From positions 1 through 5,840 of the forward strand of contig CAMHDX010000071.1 in the NCBI GenBank assembly GCA_946183895.1: a stretch of DNA of 5,840 bases, read 5' to 3'. Shown here piece by piece: positions 1 through 5,780 of this stretch. Source of the DNA: an uncultured Porphyromonadaceae bacterium (GTDB lineage: Bacteria; Bacteroidota; Bacteroidia; Bacteroidales; Muribaculaceae). A program made the position numbers and the translations under genes. The first letter of the stretch is position 1, and each line of letters starts with the position of its first letter. The notes beneath the pieces are model-generated. The model saw only the letters and a list, made by a program, of their open reading frames with translations, searched no databases and was not told where the DNA came from.

Positions 1-517
1 AGTACAGGTGGAACTGGCGGTAATAGTCGGCGCTCGCCGCCTGCTTGGCATGGCTCAATCCGCTGACAATCGCCATGGTCCAAATCATCCAGCTGTGCTC
101 AGCGAAGTAGTTGCCCAACCACGCGTCGCCAAAGTCAATCTCGCGCAGCACAATCGCCACACAAATCGAGAAGAACCAGAAGTCGCCGCTCAGTCCGTCA
201 AGGATGCGCCCCAAGCGCGAGTACTGCTTGGTCATGCGCGCCAACTGGCCGTCGGCGCTGTCGTAGGTGTTAGCCCACACGATGAGCAAGATGCCTATCC
301 AGTTGAGCCATGCCAGCTCCGGACTGCCGTAGTACAGCAACGCGCCGCCGGCGACGCCCAGGATAATCGAAATGATTGTAACCACGTTGGGTGTCACACC
401 CAGCCACGCGAATAACTTTGCCCAGGCAAAGCCCAGTGGACGATAAAAGTACAAGTCAATATGCTCCTCGGTGTCAAGCGACTTGAGCGAGGAGCGGTAT
501 TCTTCAATTAAACTCAT
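1..517 (-). CDS. CDP-alcohol phosphatidyltransferase family protein, partial (C-terminus off the left edge)
   Basis: Integral membrane enzyme of the CDP-alcohol phosphotransferase superfamily, which moves a phospho-alcohol from a CDP-linked donor to an alcohol acceptor, releasing CMP. The visible 172 residues start at ATG 515-517. They hold a soluble, charged N-terminus (about 1-35), hydrophobic segments at about 45-63, 69-83, 113-125 and 142-155, and the family signature: D86-x2-D89-G90-x2-A93-R94, then x8 and G103, then x3 and D107. The last Asp of the motif is D112, so the spacing D107-x4-D112 is one longer than the usual D-x3-D. The gene is last in a leftward run and starts 37 bases after the ATP-grasp gene. 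Donor and acceptor cannot be read from the sequence; the adjacent nucleotidyltransferase suggests a nucleotide-activated headgroup. The family call is firm, the substrate unknown. Confidence 0.9.
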   Translation of the reverse strand, partial: MSLIEEYRSSLKSLDTEEHIDLYFYRPLGFAWAKLFAWLGVTPNVVTIISIILGVAGGALLYYGSPELAWLNWIGILLIVWANTYDSADGQLARMTKQYSRLGRILDGLSGDFWFFSICVAIVLREIDFGDAWLGNYFAEHSWMIWTMAIVSGLSHAKQAASADYYRQFHLY

Positions 518-554
518 CAGGTTGTAATTCTTATTATAAATTAAAGTTGAGGCA

Positions 555-1427
555 TCACAGGTGCAAGAACGCCTTTGCCTCGCGAATGATTGCCTTGGCG
601 ATGTGAGGCGCCGCCATGTCACGACAAGGCGCGAAGCTGGGCCAGTCGTTAAAGTCGATGATACGCACCGTGCCGTCGGCATCGACGATGCAGTCGCCAC
701 CGTACACCACGACGTTCAGCTCCTCGGCGGCGCGCTGGCAAATCGCCTTGAGGTGCGCCTCGTCAAACTGCAGACCCTGCGCCTTGCCGTTGACCACCTC
801 CCAGCCGTACTTGCTATGGCCCTCGTCAAAGGGGTAGAACCAGTAGAAGAAGTCACTGCCGCGCAAACCGTAGAACTTGATCAGGTCGCCCACCAGGTGC
901 ACATTAATTACTGCGCGCGTGATGCCGCGATAAAAGTACTCCTGCAGCACCTCCTGCGCCTCCTCGGCGTGGCGCACATAGCTCACATCCTCCTTGTGCA
1001 TCGCGTGGAAGTCGCCGCGCTTGATCCAGCAACTCTTGAAGCCCGCCTTCTCCAGCATCGGCTTCACGTTCTCGTTGGTGTTGACAATCAAGCTGTCGGG
1101 ATAGGGAATGTCGTTGCCCATCAGGATGCGGGTCATGCGCTCGCGCGTACAATTCTCGATGCCGTAGCCCGAGTTAATCACCAGCTTGCCGGCATCCTCG
1201 AGTTGCTGCAAGTGGGCGATGCTTTGACGCTCGCGACACATGGCGACCACCACCGGCTCCTCGATGTGCTCGGCGGCGTTGAACTGGTCCTCACTATAGA
1301 TGTTGACGGCACAACCGCGCTTGCGCAGCTGGTCCACAGTGCCGTTAAAAATTGCGGTGTCATTGCCGATGTGATTGGGCGAATAGGCTCCGGCACGCAT
1401 CACTCCGGCTATGGTAATTTCTGCCAT
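555..1427 (-). CDS. ATP-grasp domain protein of unknown substrate
   Basis: A 290-residue protein with the layout of an ATP-grasp enzyme, a fold that uses ATP to activate a carboxylate for ligation or, in some branches, to phosphorylate a sugar or inositol. Residues 1-80 look like a pre-ATP-grasp domain. N85-S86 and the C93-x3-R97 region match the linker seen in RimK-like proteins. K136 (in CWIKRGDF) and K184 (in LIKFYGLRG) are likely ATP-binding lysines. D245 and, in IIDFNDWPSF, D258 and N260 match the magnesium ligands. There is no signal peptide or membrane segment, so it should be cytoplasmic. It lies 15 bases after the nucleotidyltransferase stop and 37 before the CDP-alcohol transferase, which implies cotranscription. 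I do not recognise the specific family. Peptide ligase and small-molecule kinase both remain open, and the context mildly favours a small molecule made for the neighbouring transferases. Confidence 0.85.
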   Translation of the reverse strand: MAEITIAGVMRAGAYSPNHIGNDTAIFNGTVDQLRKRGCAVNIYSEDQFNAAEHIEEPVVVAMCRERQSIAHLQQLEDAGKLVINSGYGIENCTRERMTRILMGNDIPYPDSLIVNTNENVKPMLEKAGFKSCWIKRGDFHAMHKEDVSYVRHAEEAQEVLQEYFYRGITRAVINVHLVGDLIKFYGLRGSDFFYWFYPFDEGHSKYGWEVVNGKAQGLQFDEAHLKAICQRAAEELNVVVYGGDCIVDADGTVRIIDFNDWPSFAPCRDMAAPHIAKAIIREAKAFLHL

Positions 1428-1442
1428 AAATTTATTAGTTTT

Positions 1443-2147
1443 TTAGTTTGAGTTCTTGATAAACGCGATGGCGGTGTCGATGTCGGCGGCATGGTCAACA
1501 TCGATGATTTTGTCGATGCTGTACGCCCCCAGGTGCATGCCCGCCTCGAGCAGCGCGCGCTGGAAGTTGCGCATGCGCGAGATGCCACGGTCCAGGCAGT
1601 CGCGCAGCACCGGGAACGCCTTCTCGGTCATGGCGTACACGCCGCCGCTCACATATCGCGCGCCGTCAAACGGCTTGTCGCAAAACGCCGTGATGTCCAT
1701 CGCCGCGTCAACGTCGACGTACAGCGGCTTCTCGTCGTCGATAAACGGGGTCACTGCCCACAGGCCGTCGTGCTCACTATCCGCCTCAAAGGCGGCGATA
1801 TACCGCGCGAAGTCCTCCTCACGGAAGATAGTGTCGACCGTGGTCAGGCAGAACTTGCCCGGCGGAATAACACGACTCAGTTCGGCGAAACTGTGCATCG
1901 AGCTCGGTGTCGACTTGACCACCATGTGCAGCGGGATGTCCAAGCGCAGCGCGCTGACAAACTCATGCACCTCGGTCATCTGCTCGTTGATGATGATGCT
2001 GATGCTCTCGGCATTGCACCGCCTGAAGATGTTCATCAACCGCAACACCATCGGCTCGCCACACAGGTTGACAAGCGGCTTGGGCTTGGCAACGCCCTCC
2101 TGCGCCAACCGCGAGCCCTCGCCGGCGGCTATAATCGCATAATTCAT
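1443..2147 (-). CDS. Sugar-phosphate/MobA-like nucleotidyltransferase
   Basis: A 234-residue nucleotidyltransferase of the GT-A-like NTP_transferase superfamily, which joins a nucleoside triphosphate and a phosphorylated sugar or alcohol to give an NDP- or CDP-activated product and pyrophosphate. The N-terminal nucleotide-binding loop is AAGEGSRL (7-14), followed by KPKPLV (21-26). D105 in TTVDTIF is the likely first metal-binding Asp. D217 in the DVDHAADIDTA segment near the C-terminus fits the second metal and product site. It has only the catalytic domain: no hexapeptide acyltransferase repeats as in GlmU, and no fused kinase. Its ATG overlaps the pdxA stop (ATGA, 2144-2147), so the two are probably translationally coupled. 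With a CDP-alcohol transferase two genes downstream, a cytidylyltransferase for a phospho-alcohol is attractive but unproven; a hexose-1-phosphate enzyme is the alternative. Confidence 0.88.
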   Translation of the reverse strand: MNYAIIAAGEGSRLAQEGVAKPKPLVNLCGEPMVLRLMNIFRRCNAESISIIINEQMTEVHEFVSALRLDIPLHMVVKSTPSSMHSFAELSRVIPPGKFCLTTVDTIFREEDFARYIAAFEADSEHDGLWAVTPFIDDEKPLYVDVDAAMDITAFCDKPFDGARYVSGGVYAMTEKAFPVLRDCLDRGISRMRNFQRALLEAGMHLGAYSIDKIIDVDHAADIDTAIAFIKNSN

Positions 2148-3211
2148 ATCCTCTCGGTTTTACGTTCCACAACACTGCGTTGCAGCGGGTTAGCATTCGC
2201 CTCGTCAAAGGCTTGACGATTGCGCCAGATGTCAATCGCGGCATAAATCGCCCCGCGCATTGACTGCTCGTTGGCGATGCCCTTGCCCGCGATGTCGTAG
2301 CCAGTGCCATGGTCTGGACTGGTGCGGACAATGGGCAGACCGGTGGTGCAGTTCACCCCCTCGCCCATCGCGATCGCCTTGAACGGCGCCAGACCCTGGT
2401 CGTGATACATCGCCAGCACCGCGTCAAAGTGCTTCCACGTGCGGCTGCCGAAGAAGCCGTCGGCCGCAAACGGACCGAAGGCGAGGATGTGGTCGTTGTC
2501 GTAGGCGCTGTTGATAGCCGGCAGTATCACTTGCTGCTCCTCGTCGCCCAGCAGGCCGTTCTCACCCGCGTGCGGATTGAGCGCGAGCACCGCGATGCGC
2601 GGCCGCTCGATGGCGAAGTCGCGGCGCAGGGCATAGTCCAGGGTGCGCAGGCGGTCGGTCAGCAGGTCAACGGTGAGCGATGCCGGCACCGTGGCTATGG
2701 GCTGATGCACGGTGGCGAGCGCCACACGCAGGTCGCCGGCAGTGAGCATCATCAGCGCGTGGGCGCCCTCCCCCACTGTCGCCTCGAGGTAGTCGGTGTG
2801 ACCGGTATAGGGGAACTCCTCGCCGTGAATGTTATCCTTGTTGATGGGCGCGGTGACCAGCACGTCGCACCCGCCCGCCACGACATCGGCAGTGGCACGC
2901 TCCAGCGCCATGCGCGCCGCGCGACCGGCGGCCTTGCCGGGCTCGCCCAGGTCAATCTTCACCTCGTCGTCGCAGCAGTCCAGCACATTGACCATGTCGT
3001 CGCGCACGTCATCGGTGTTGTATATCACATTGATGTTCATCGCCGGCAGATTCAATGCCTTGCGATGAAAGTTCAACACCCGCGGTGAGCCGTAAACCAC
3101 AGGAGTAAACAACTCCAGGATATCACTCACCGCAAGTGTCTTGAGTATCACCTCAGGACCGATGCCGTTGGTGTCGCCTATGGTTATTGCAATTCTTAGT
3201 TTCTCGTCCAT
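2144..3211 (-). CDS. pdxA: 4-hydroxythreonine-4-phosphate dehydrogenase (PdxA family)
   Basis: A 355-residue member of the PdxA family. The classic enzyme oxidises 4-phosphohydroxy-L-threonine with NAD to an unstable keto acid that loses CO2, feeding PdxJ in pyridoxal phosphate synthesis. Family motifs run in order: TIGDTNGIGPE (10-20), TAPINK (120-125), GHTD (137-140), TVHQP (167-171), LNPHAGENG (211-219), YHDQGL (269-274) and RTSPDHGTGYDIAGKG (296-311). H169, H214 and H270 correspond to the three metal-binding histidines, so it should be active. It is somewhat longer than the E. coli protein (329 residues by memory). No pdxJ or other B6 gene is visible. The stop overlaps the nucleotidyltransferase start by four bases. 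PdxA relatives that oxidise 4-phospho-erythronate or threonate also exist, so the exact substrate is not certain. The ATG at 3209-3211 fits the conserved N-terminus. Confidence 0.93.
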   Translation of the reverse strand: MDEKLRIAITIGDTNGIGPEVILKTLAVSDILELFTPVVYGSPRVLNFHRKALNLPAMNINVIYNTDDVRDDMVNVLDCCDDEVKIDLGEPGKAAGRAARMALERATADVVAGGCDVLVTAPINKDNIHGEEFPYTGHTDYLEATVGEGAHALMMLTAGDLRVALATVHQPIATVPASLTVDLLTDRLRTLDYALRRDFAIERPRIAVLALNPHAGENGLLGDEEQQVILPAINSAYDNDHILAFGPFAADGFFGSRTWKHFDAVLAMYHDQGLAPFKAIAMGEGVNCTTGLPIVRTSPDHGTGYDIAGKGIANEQSMRGAIYAAIDIWRNRQAFDEANANPLQRSVVERKTERI

Positions 3212-3218
3212 TGATAAT

Positions 3219-3237
3219 TCAAGCCCGGGCGGCTTGA
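3219..3237 (-). promoter_or_regulatory. Hairpin in the pdxA leader just before the start codon
   Basis: Inverted repeat TCAAGCC and GGCTTGA with a 5-base GC-only middle. It ends 7 bases before the pdxA ATG on the minus strand. In RNA it would put a GC-rich stem across the ribosome-loading region, so it could damp pdxA translation. No ligand or protein is implied by the sequence. Confidence 0.4.
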
Positions 3238-3263
3238 GGAAATTGGTTTAATATTGAAGTTGC

Positions 3264-3280
3264 GCAGGTTGATAACCTGC
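3264..3280 (-). terminator. Perfect short stem-loop after the dehydrogenase gene; possible weak terminator
   Basis: GCAGGTT and AACCTGC pair perfectly over 7 bases around a 3-base loop, 21 bases past the dehydrogenase stop. No U-run follows on the minus strand, so intrinsic termination is doubtful. It may instead stabilise an RNA end or partly attenuate read-through into pdxA. No TAnnTTTG box is visible between 3212 and 3301, which argues that some read-through must occur. Confidence 0.35.
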
Positions 3281-3301
3281 TCGTTGTTTAACTTGTGCCG
3301 A

Positions 3302-4615
3302 TTAATAACCGATGCAGTGGTAGGAGAAGCCCTCGGCCTCGACCTCACGGCGGTCATAGACGTTGCGGCCGTCAATAATGACCGGAGTGCGCATCACGGC
3401 GCGTAGCTCGTCCCACGCCGGCAGCATGAACTGCCGCCACTCGGTCACGAGCAACACCGCGTCGGCTCCACGCGCCGCGTCATACATATTGCTGGCGCAG
3501 TACACATTGCCCCAACGGCGCTTAGCGGTATTCATCGCCACCGGGTCGTACACGCGCACCTCGCAACCCGCCGCCAACAACTGGTCCAACGTGTCGATGG
3601 CTGGCGAATTGCTCATGTCGCCCGTCTCGGGCTTGAACGACAAGCCCCACACCGCCACCACTTTGTCAGCCAGCTCGCCGCCGTAGTGCTCGCTCAGCTT
3701 GTCGAACAGGATGCGTTTTTGCCGCGTGTTGACATTATCAACCGCCTTGAGCACCTCCATGTCGAAGTCATTGCCTTGAGCAATCTTGATCAGGTCCTTG
3801 ATGTCCTGGGGGAACAGCGTGCCGCCGTAGCCGCAGCCCGGATAGATGTATTTGGGACCGATGCGGCTGTCGGTGCCCACACCCTGGCGCACCACATTAA
3901 CGTCGGCACCCACGATCTCGCACAAGTTGGCAATCTCGTTCATGAAGCTCACGCGCGTGGCGAGCATTGACGTGGCGGCATACTTGATCATCTCGGCAGT
4001 GCGAGTGTCGGTAGTGATGATTTGGCGGTTGCCGCGCAGCAAGATGGTGCGATACATGCGGAACATCAGTTCGCGACCACGCTCGCTCTCCACACCGATG
4101 ACGATGCGGTCGGGCTTCATGAAGTCCTTGATGGCATTACCTTCGGTGAGGAAGTCGGGGTTGCTGGCAATCTCAAAGTCGACCGCCACACCACGGCGGG
4201 CAATCTCGTCGCTGATGATGGAGCGCACACGCTGGGCGGTGCCCACCGGCACAGTACTCTTGATGACAAAGATGGCGGCGCCGTTGACATACGCGCCAAA
4301 CATCTGAGCCACCTCCTCGATGGGCTTCAGGTCGGTCGCGCCGTCGCTATCAAGCTGGGTATCAAGCGCGCACACCACGTAGTCCTGCCCCACAAATCCA
4401 TCACTGAGGTTGCTGCTGAAGACCAGGCGCTTGTCGTTGACATTGCGCATGACCATCGCCTCGAGTCCCGGCTCATAGATGGGGATGGAGCCGTACACCA
4501 GGCGGTTTATCTTTTGAGCATCGGTGTCAACACACGTCACTGTAGCGCCTAACTCGGCAAAGCAAGCCGCACTGACCAGCCCGACGTAACCGGTGCCTAC
4601 TATTGAAACTTTCAT
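3302..4615 (-). CDS. ugd: UDP-glucose 6-dehydrogenase-like nucleotide-sugar dehydrogenase with altered active site
   Basis: The family oxidises UDP-glucose (or GDP-mannose and relatives) twice with NAD to the uronic acid, supplying polysaccharide synthesis. The ATG at 4613-4615 gives 437 residues beginning directly with the NAD-binding loop GTGYVG (7-12), with an AAAGGA-type ribosome site upstream. A longer reading from 4696 would start upstream of its own promoter and is rejected. Also present are KSTVPVG (119-125), NPDFLTEG (152-159), K211, SFMNEIANLCE (223-233), PGCGYGG (259-265), the C-terminal NAD-like fold with GLSFKPETGDMSNSPAI (324-340) and IDGRNVYD (414-421). Oddity: where the family has GGSCFPKD, this protein reads GGTLFPQD, so the catalytic Cys is L267 and the Lys is Q270. 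The Asn four residues after the catalytic Lys is T215. D271 is kept. The fold call is firm; full UDP-glucose to UDP-glucuronate activity is doubtful. Confidence 0.88.
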   Translation of the reverse strand: MKVSIVGTGYVGLVSAACFAELGATVTCVDTDAQKINRLVYGSIPIYEPGLEAMVMRNVNDKRLVFSSNLSDGFVGQDYVVCALDTQLDSDGATDLKPIEEVAQMFGAYVNGAAIFVIKSTVPVGTAQRVRSIISDEIARRGVAVDFEIASNPDFLTEGNAIKDFMKPDRIVIGVESERGRELMFRMYRTILLRGNRQIITTDTRTAEMIKYAATSMLATRVSFMNEIANLCEIVGADVNVVRQGVGTDSRIGPKYIYPGCGYGGTLFPQDIKDLIKIAQGNDFDMEVLKAVDNVNTRQKRILFDKLSEHYGGELADKVVAVWGLSFKPETGDMSNSPAIDTLDQLLAAGCEVRVYDPVAMNTAKRRWGNVYCASNMYDAARGADAVLLVTEWRQFMLPAWDELRAVMRTPVIIDGRNVYDRREVEAEGFSYHCIGY

Positions 4616-4647
4616 CGCTGAATGTCCTTTAAAGATTAATGATTGTG

Positions 4648-4655
4648 CAAAGTTA
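4648..4655 (-). promoter_or_regulatory. Bacteroidetes -7 box for the leftward dehydrogenase gene
   Basis: The minus strand reads TAACTTTG here, matching the Bacteroidetes primary sigma -7 consensus TAnnTTTG. It lies 33 bases upstream of the ATG ending at 4615, leaving a short leader. There is no clear TTTG at the -33 position, only the T-rich strand of the A/T tract at about 4671-4679. Confidence 0.7.
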
Positions 4656-4679
4656 ATGTTTTTTTTCAAAAAAAAGCAG

Positions 4680-4687
4680 TAACTTTG
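4680..4687 (+). promoter_or_regulatory. Bacteroidetes -7 box for trpS
   Basis: TAACTTTG on the plus strand matches the TAnnTTTG consensus and ends 30 bases before the trpS ATG. The -33 region falls in the T-tract at about 4656-4666, without a perfect TTTG. The leader to 4717 is AT-rich and shows no Shine-Dalgarno sequence, which is normal in this phylum. Confidence 0.72.
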
Positions 4688-4717
4688 CGCTAACAATCTA
4701 ATTTTAACTTTTTATTA

Positions 4718-5746
4718 ATGGAACAAAAGAAAATCGTGCTTAGCGGAATCCGCCCCACCGGCCAGTTGCATCTGGGCAACTATCTGGGCGCGCTGAGCAA
4801 ATTTGTCAAGATGCAGCAAGACGGCATCTACGACAGTTACTTCTTCATAGCCGACTTGCACGCGCTCACCACCCACCCCGACGCCAACGCCCTGCATGAG
4901 AACGTGCGCGACGTGGTCGTCGAGTATCTGGCGGCGGGCCTTGACCCTGAGCGCAGCACCATCTTTGTGCAAAGCGACATTCCGGAGATTTCGGAGCTAT
5001 ACCTGCTGTTGAACATGCACGTGGGCATCGGCGAGCTGATGCGCACCGCCGCCTTCAAGGACAAGGCGCGCAAGGCGCTGGGCATCGCCGCTCCCGCCGC
5101 CGGCGACGACGACGAGGACATGGCGAAGGAGATTGTGGGCGCCAACAGCAACAAGCGCGTCAACGCCGGACTGCTCACCTACCCCACACTCATGGCGGTC
5201 GACATCCTGATTCAGCATGCCGACTATGTGCCCGTGGGCAAGGACCAGGAGCAGCACTTGGAGCTGACCCGCCGCTTCGCGCGCCGCTTCAACTCGTTCT
5301 ACAAGGTTGACTACTTCACCGAGCCCAAGAACTTCAACTACGGCGGCGAGCCCGTCAAGGTGCCCGGACTTGACGGCAGCGGCAAGATGGGCAAGAGCGA
5401 GGGCAACTGCATCTACCTTGCCGACGAGGAGAAGCCGCTGCGCAAGAAGGTGATGCGCGCCGTGACCGACGCCGGTCCCACCGAGCCCAACTCGCCCATG
5501 TCGCAGCCCATCCAGAACCTGTTCACCATCCTCAAGCTGGTGAGCGACGAGGCTACTGTGGCACAATTCACCGCGGCATACAACGACTGCTCGATTCGCT
5601 ACGGCGACCTCAAGAAGGCAGTTGCTGACGGCAGCGCATTGCCGCCATCCGCGCCGACGAGGCGTATGTGGGCCGCGTGCTACGTGAGGGTGCCGAGCGT
5701 GCCCGCGCCCGCGCGTCGCGCACCCTTGCCGACGTGCGTGAGATAA
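4718..5746 (+). CDS. trpS: Tryptophanyl-tRNA synthetase, frame broken near the 3' end
   Basis: Class I aminoacyl-tRNA synthetase that charges tRNA-Trp in the cytoplasm. The HIGH-type motif is HLGN (18-21) in GIRPTGQLHLGNY, GKDQEQH (174-180) is the usual tryptophan/ATP pocket segment, and the KMSKS-type loop is GKMGKSEGN (222-230). An acidic insert (about 120-147, with DDDED at 130-134) sits between FKDK and NAGLLTYP. Homology holds through YGDLKKAVAD, ending at residue 304 (5629). The last 38 residues as read, to TAA 5744-5746, are Pro/Ala/Arg-rich and unlike any TrpS. The proper C-terminus continues in another frame to 5769. The ATG at 4718 is set by the conserved N-terminus and the promoter 30 bases upstream. 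As read, the enzyme lacks its normal C-terminal helices. TrpS is normally essential, so a sequencing or assembly error, a tolerated tail change or a second trpS elsewhere are the options. Confidence 0.93.
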   Translation: MEQKKIVLSGIRPTGQLHLGNYLGALSKFVKMQQDGIYDSYFFIADLHALTTHPDANALHENVRDVVVEYLAAGLDPERSTIFVQSDIPEISELYLLLNMHVGIGELMRTAAFKDKARKALGIAAPAAGDDDEDMAKEIVGANSNKRVNAGLLTYPTLMAVDILIQHADYVPVGKDQEQHLELTRRFARRFNSFYKVDYFTEPKNFNYGGEPVKVPGLDGSGKMGKSEGNCIYLADEEKPLRKKVMRAVTDAGPTEPNSPMSQPIQNLFTILKLVSDEATVAQFTAAYNDCSIRYGDLKKAVADGSALPPSAPTRRMWAACYVRVPSVPAPARRAPLPTCVR

Positions 5747-5769
5747 TGGGCATCAGGCGGTTCTATTGA
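5629..5769 (+). pseudogene. trpS: Displaced C-terminal segment of trpS in another frame
   Basis: From CGG at 5629 this frame encodes 46 residues beginning RQRIAAIRADEAYVGRVL and ending with REIMGIRRFY before TGA 5767-5769. It looks like a standard TrpS C-terminus (a PI-x-x-R helix, then LREGAERAR and a final MG-x-R). There is no start codon or ribosome site of its own, so it is the severed end of the upstream gene. The frame offset requires a net loss of 1 mod 3 bases. An alignment from memory with Geobacillus TrpS suggests about nine residues are missing at the junction, that is about 28 bases, giving an intact length near 359. Confidence 0.85.
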
Positions 5770-5780
5770 CACAACGCGCG

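Larger units (their letters stand above)
4647..4688. repeat. Symmetric divergent promoter palindrome
   Basis: GCAAAGTTA (4647-4655) and TAACTTTGC (4680-4688) are perfect 9-base inverted copies, each carrying one -7 box. Between them lie eight T (4659-4666), one C (4667) and eight A (4668-4675), so the whole 42-base element is nearly symmetric around 4667. The two promoters fire outward and their upstream regions overlap, so the two polymerases probably compete for the site. Confidence 0.8.

Noticed and set aside
8..415. A 135-codon plus-strand open frame at the left edge
   Set aside because: Antisense to the CDP-alcohol transferase, whose minus-strand reading has the full catalytic motif and membrane segments.
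561..1451. A 296-codon plus-strand open frame covering the ATP-grasp gene
   Set aside because: It is an antisense shadow in GC-rich DNA, His/Val/Ala-rich with no recognisable motif, while the minus strand holds a motif-complete enzyme.
1456..2216. Long plus-strand open frames opposite the nucleotidyltransferase
   Set aside because: They lie antisense to a gene with intact catalytic motifs; composition is low-complexity and no family features appear.
2309..3088. A 259-codon plus-strand open frame opposite pdxA
   Set aside because: Antisense shadow of a conserved enzyme; no motif, promoter or plausible start signal.
4022..4552. A 176-codon plus-strand open frame opposite the dehydrogenase
   Set aside because: His/Asp/Ala-rich antisense shadow with no protein features.
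4616..4696. A 27-codon N-terminal extension of the dehydrogenase
   Set aside because: It would start upstream of the minus-strand -7 box and inside the divergent promoter. The NAD-binding motif begins right after the ATG at 4615, and the extension resembles no family N-terminus.
4997..5566. A 189-codon minus-strand open frame opposite trpS
   Set aside because: Leu/Val/Gly/His-rich shadow of the TrpS coding strand with no motif of its own.
5620..5640. Programmed ribosomal frameshift joining the two trpS frames
   Set aside because: There is no slippery heptamer or downstream stimulator that I can see. A simple shift would still leave out about nine residues of a conserved helix, so a deletion or sequence error fits better.
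5766..5780. TTG start for the GlpA-like gene overlapping the trpS stop
   Set aside because: It is in frame but adds five unconserved residues, and the ATG at 5781 sits at the expected distance from the FAD motif.
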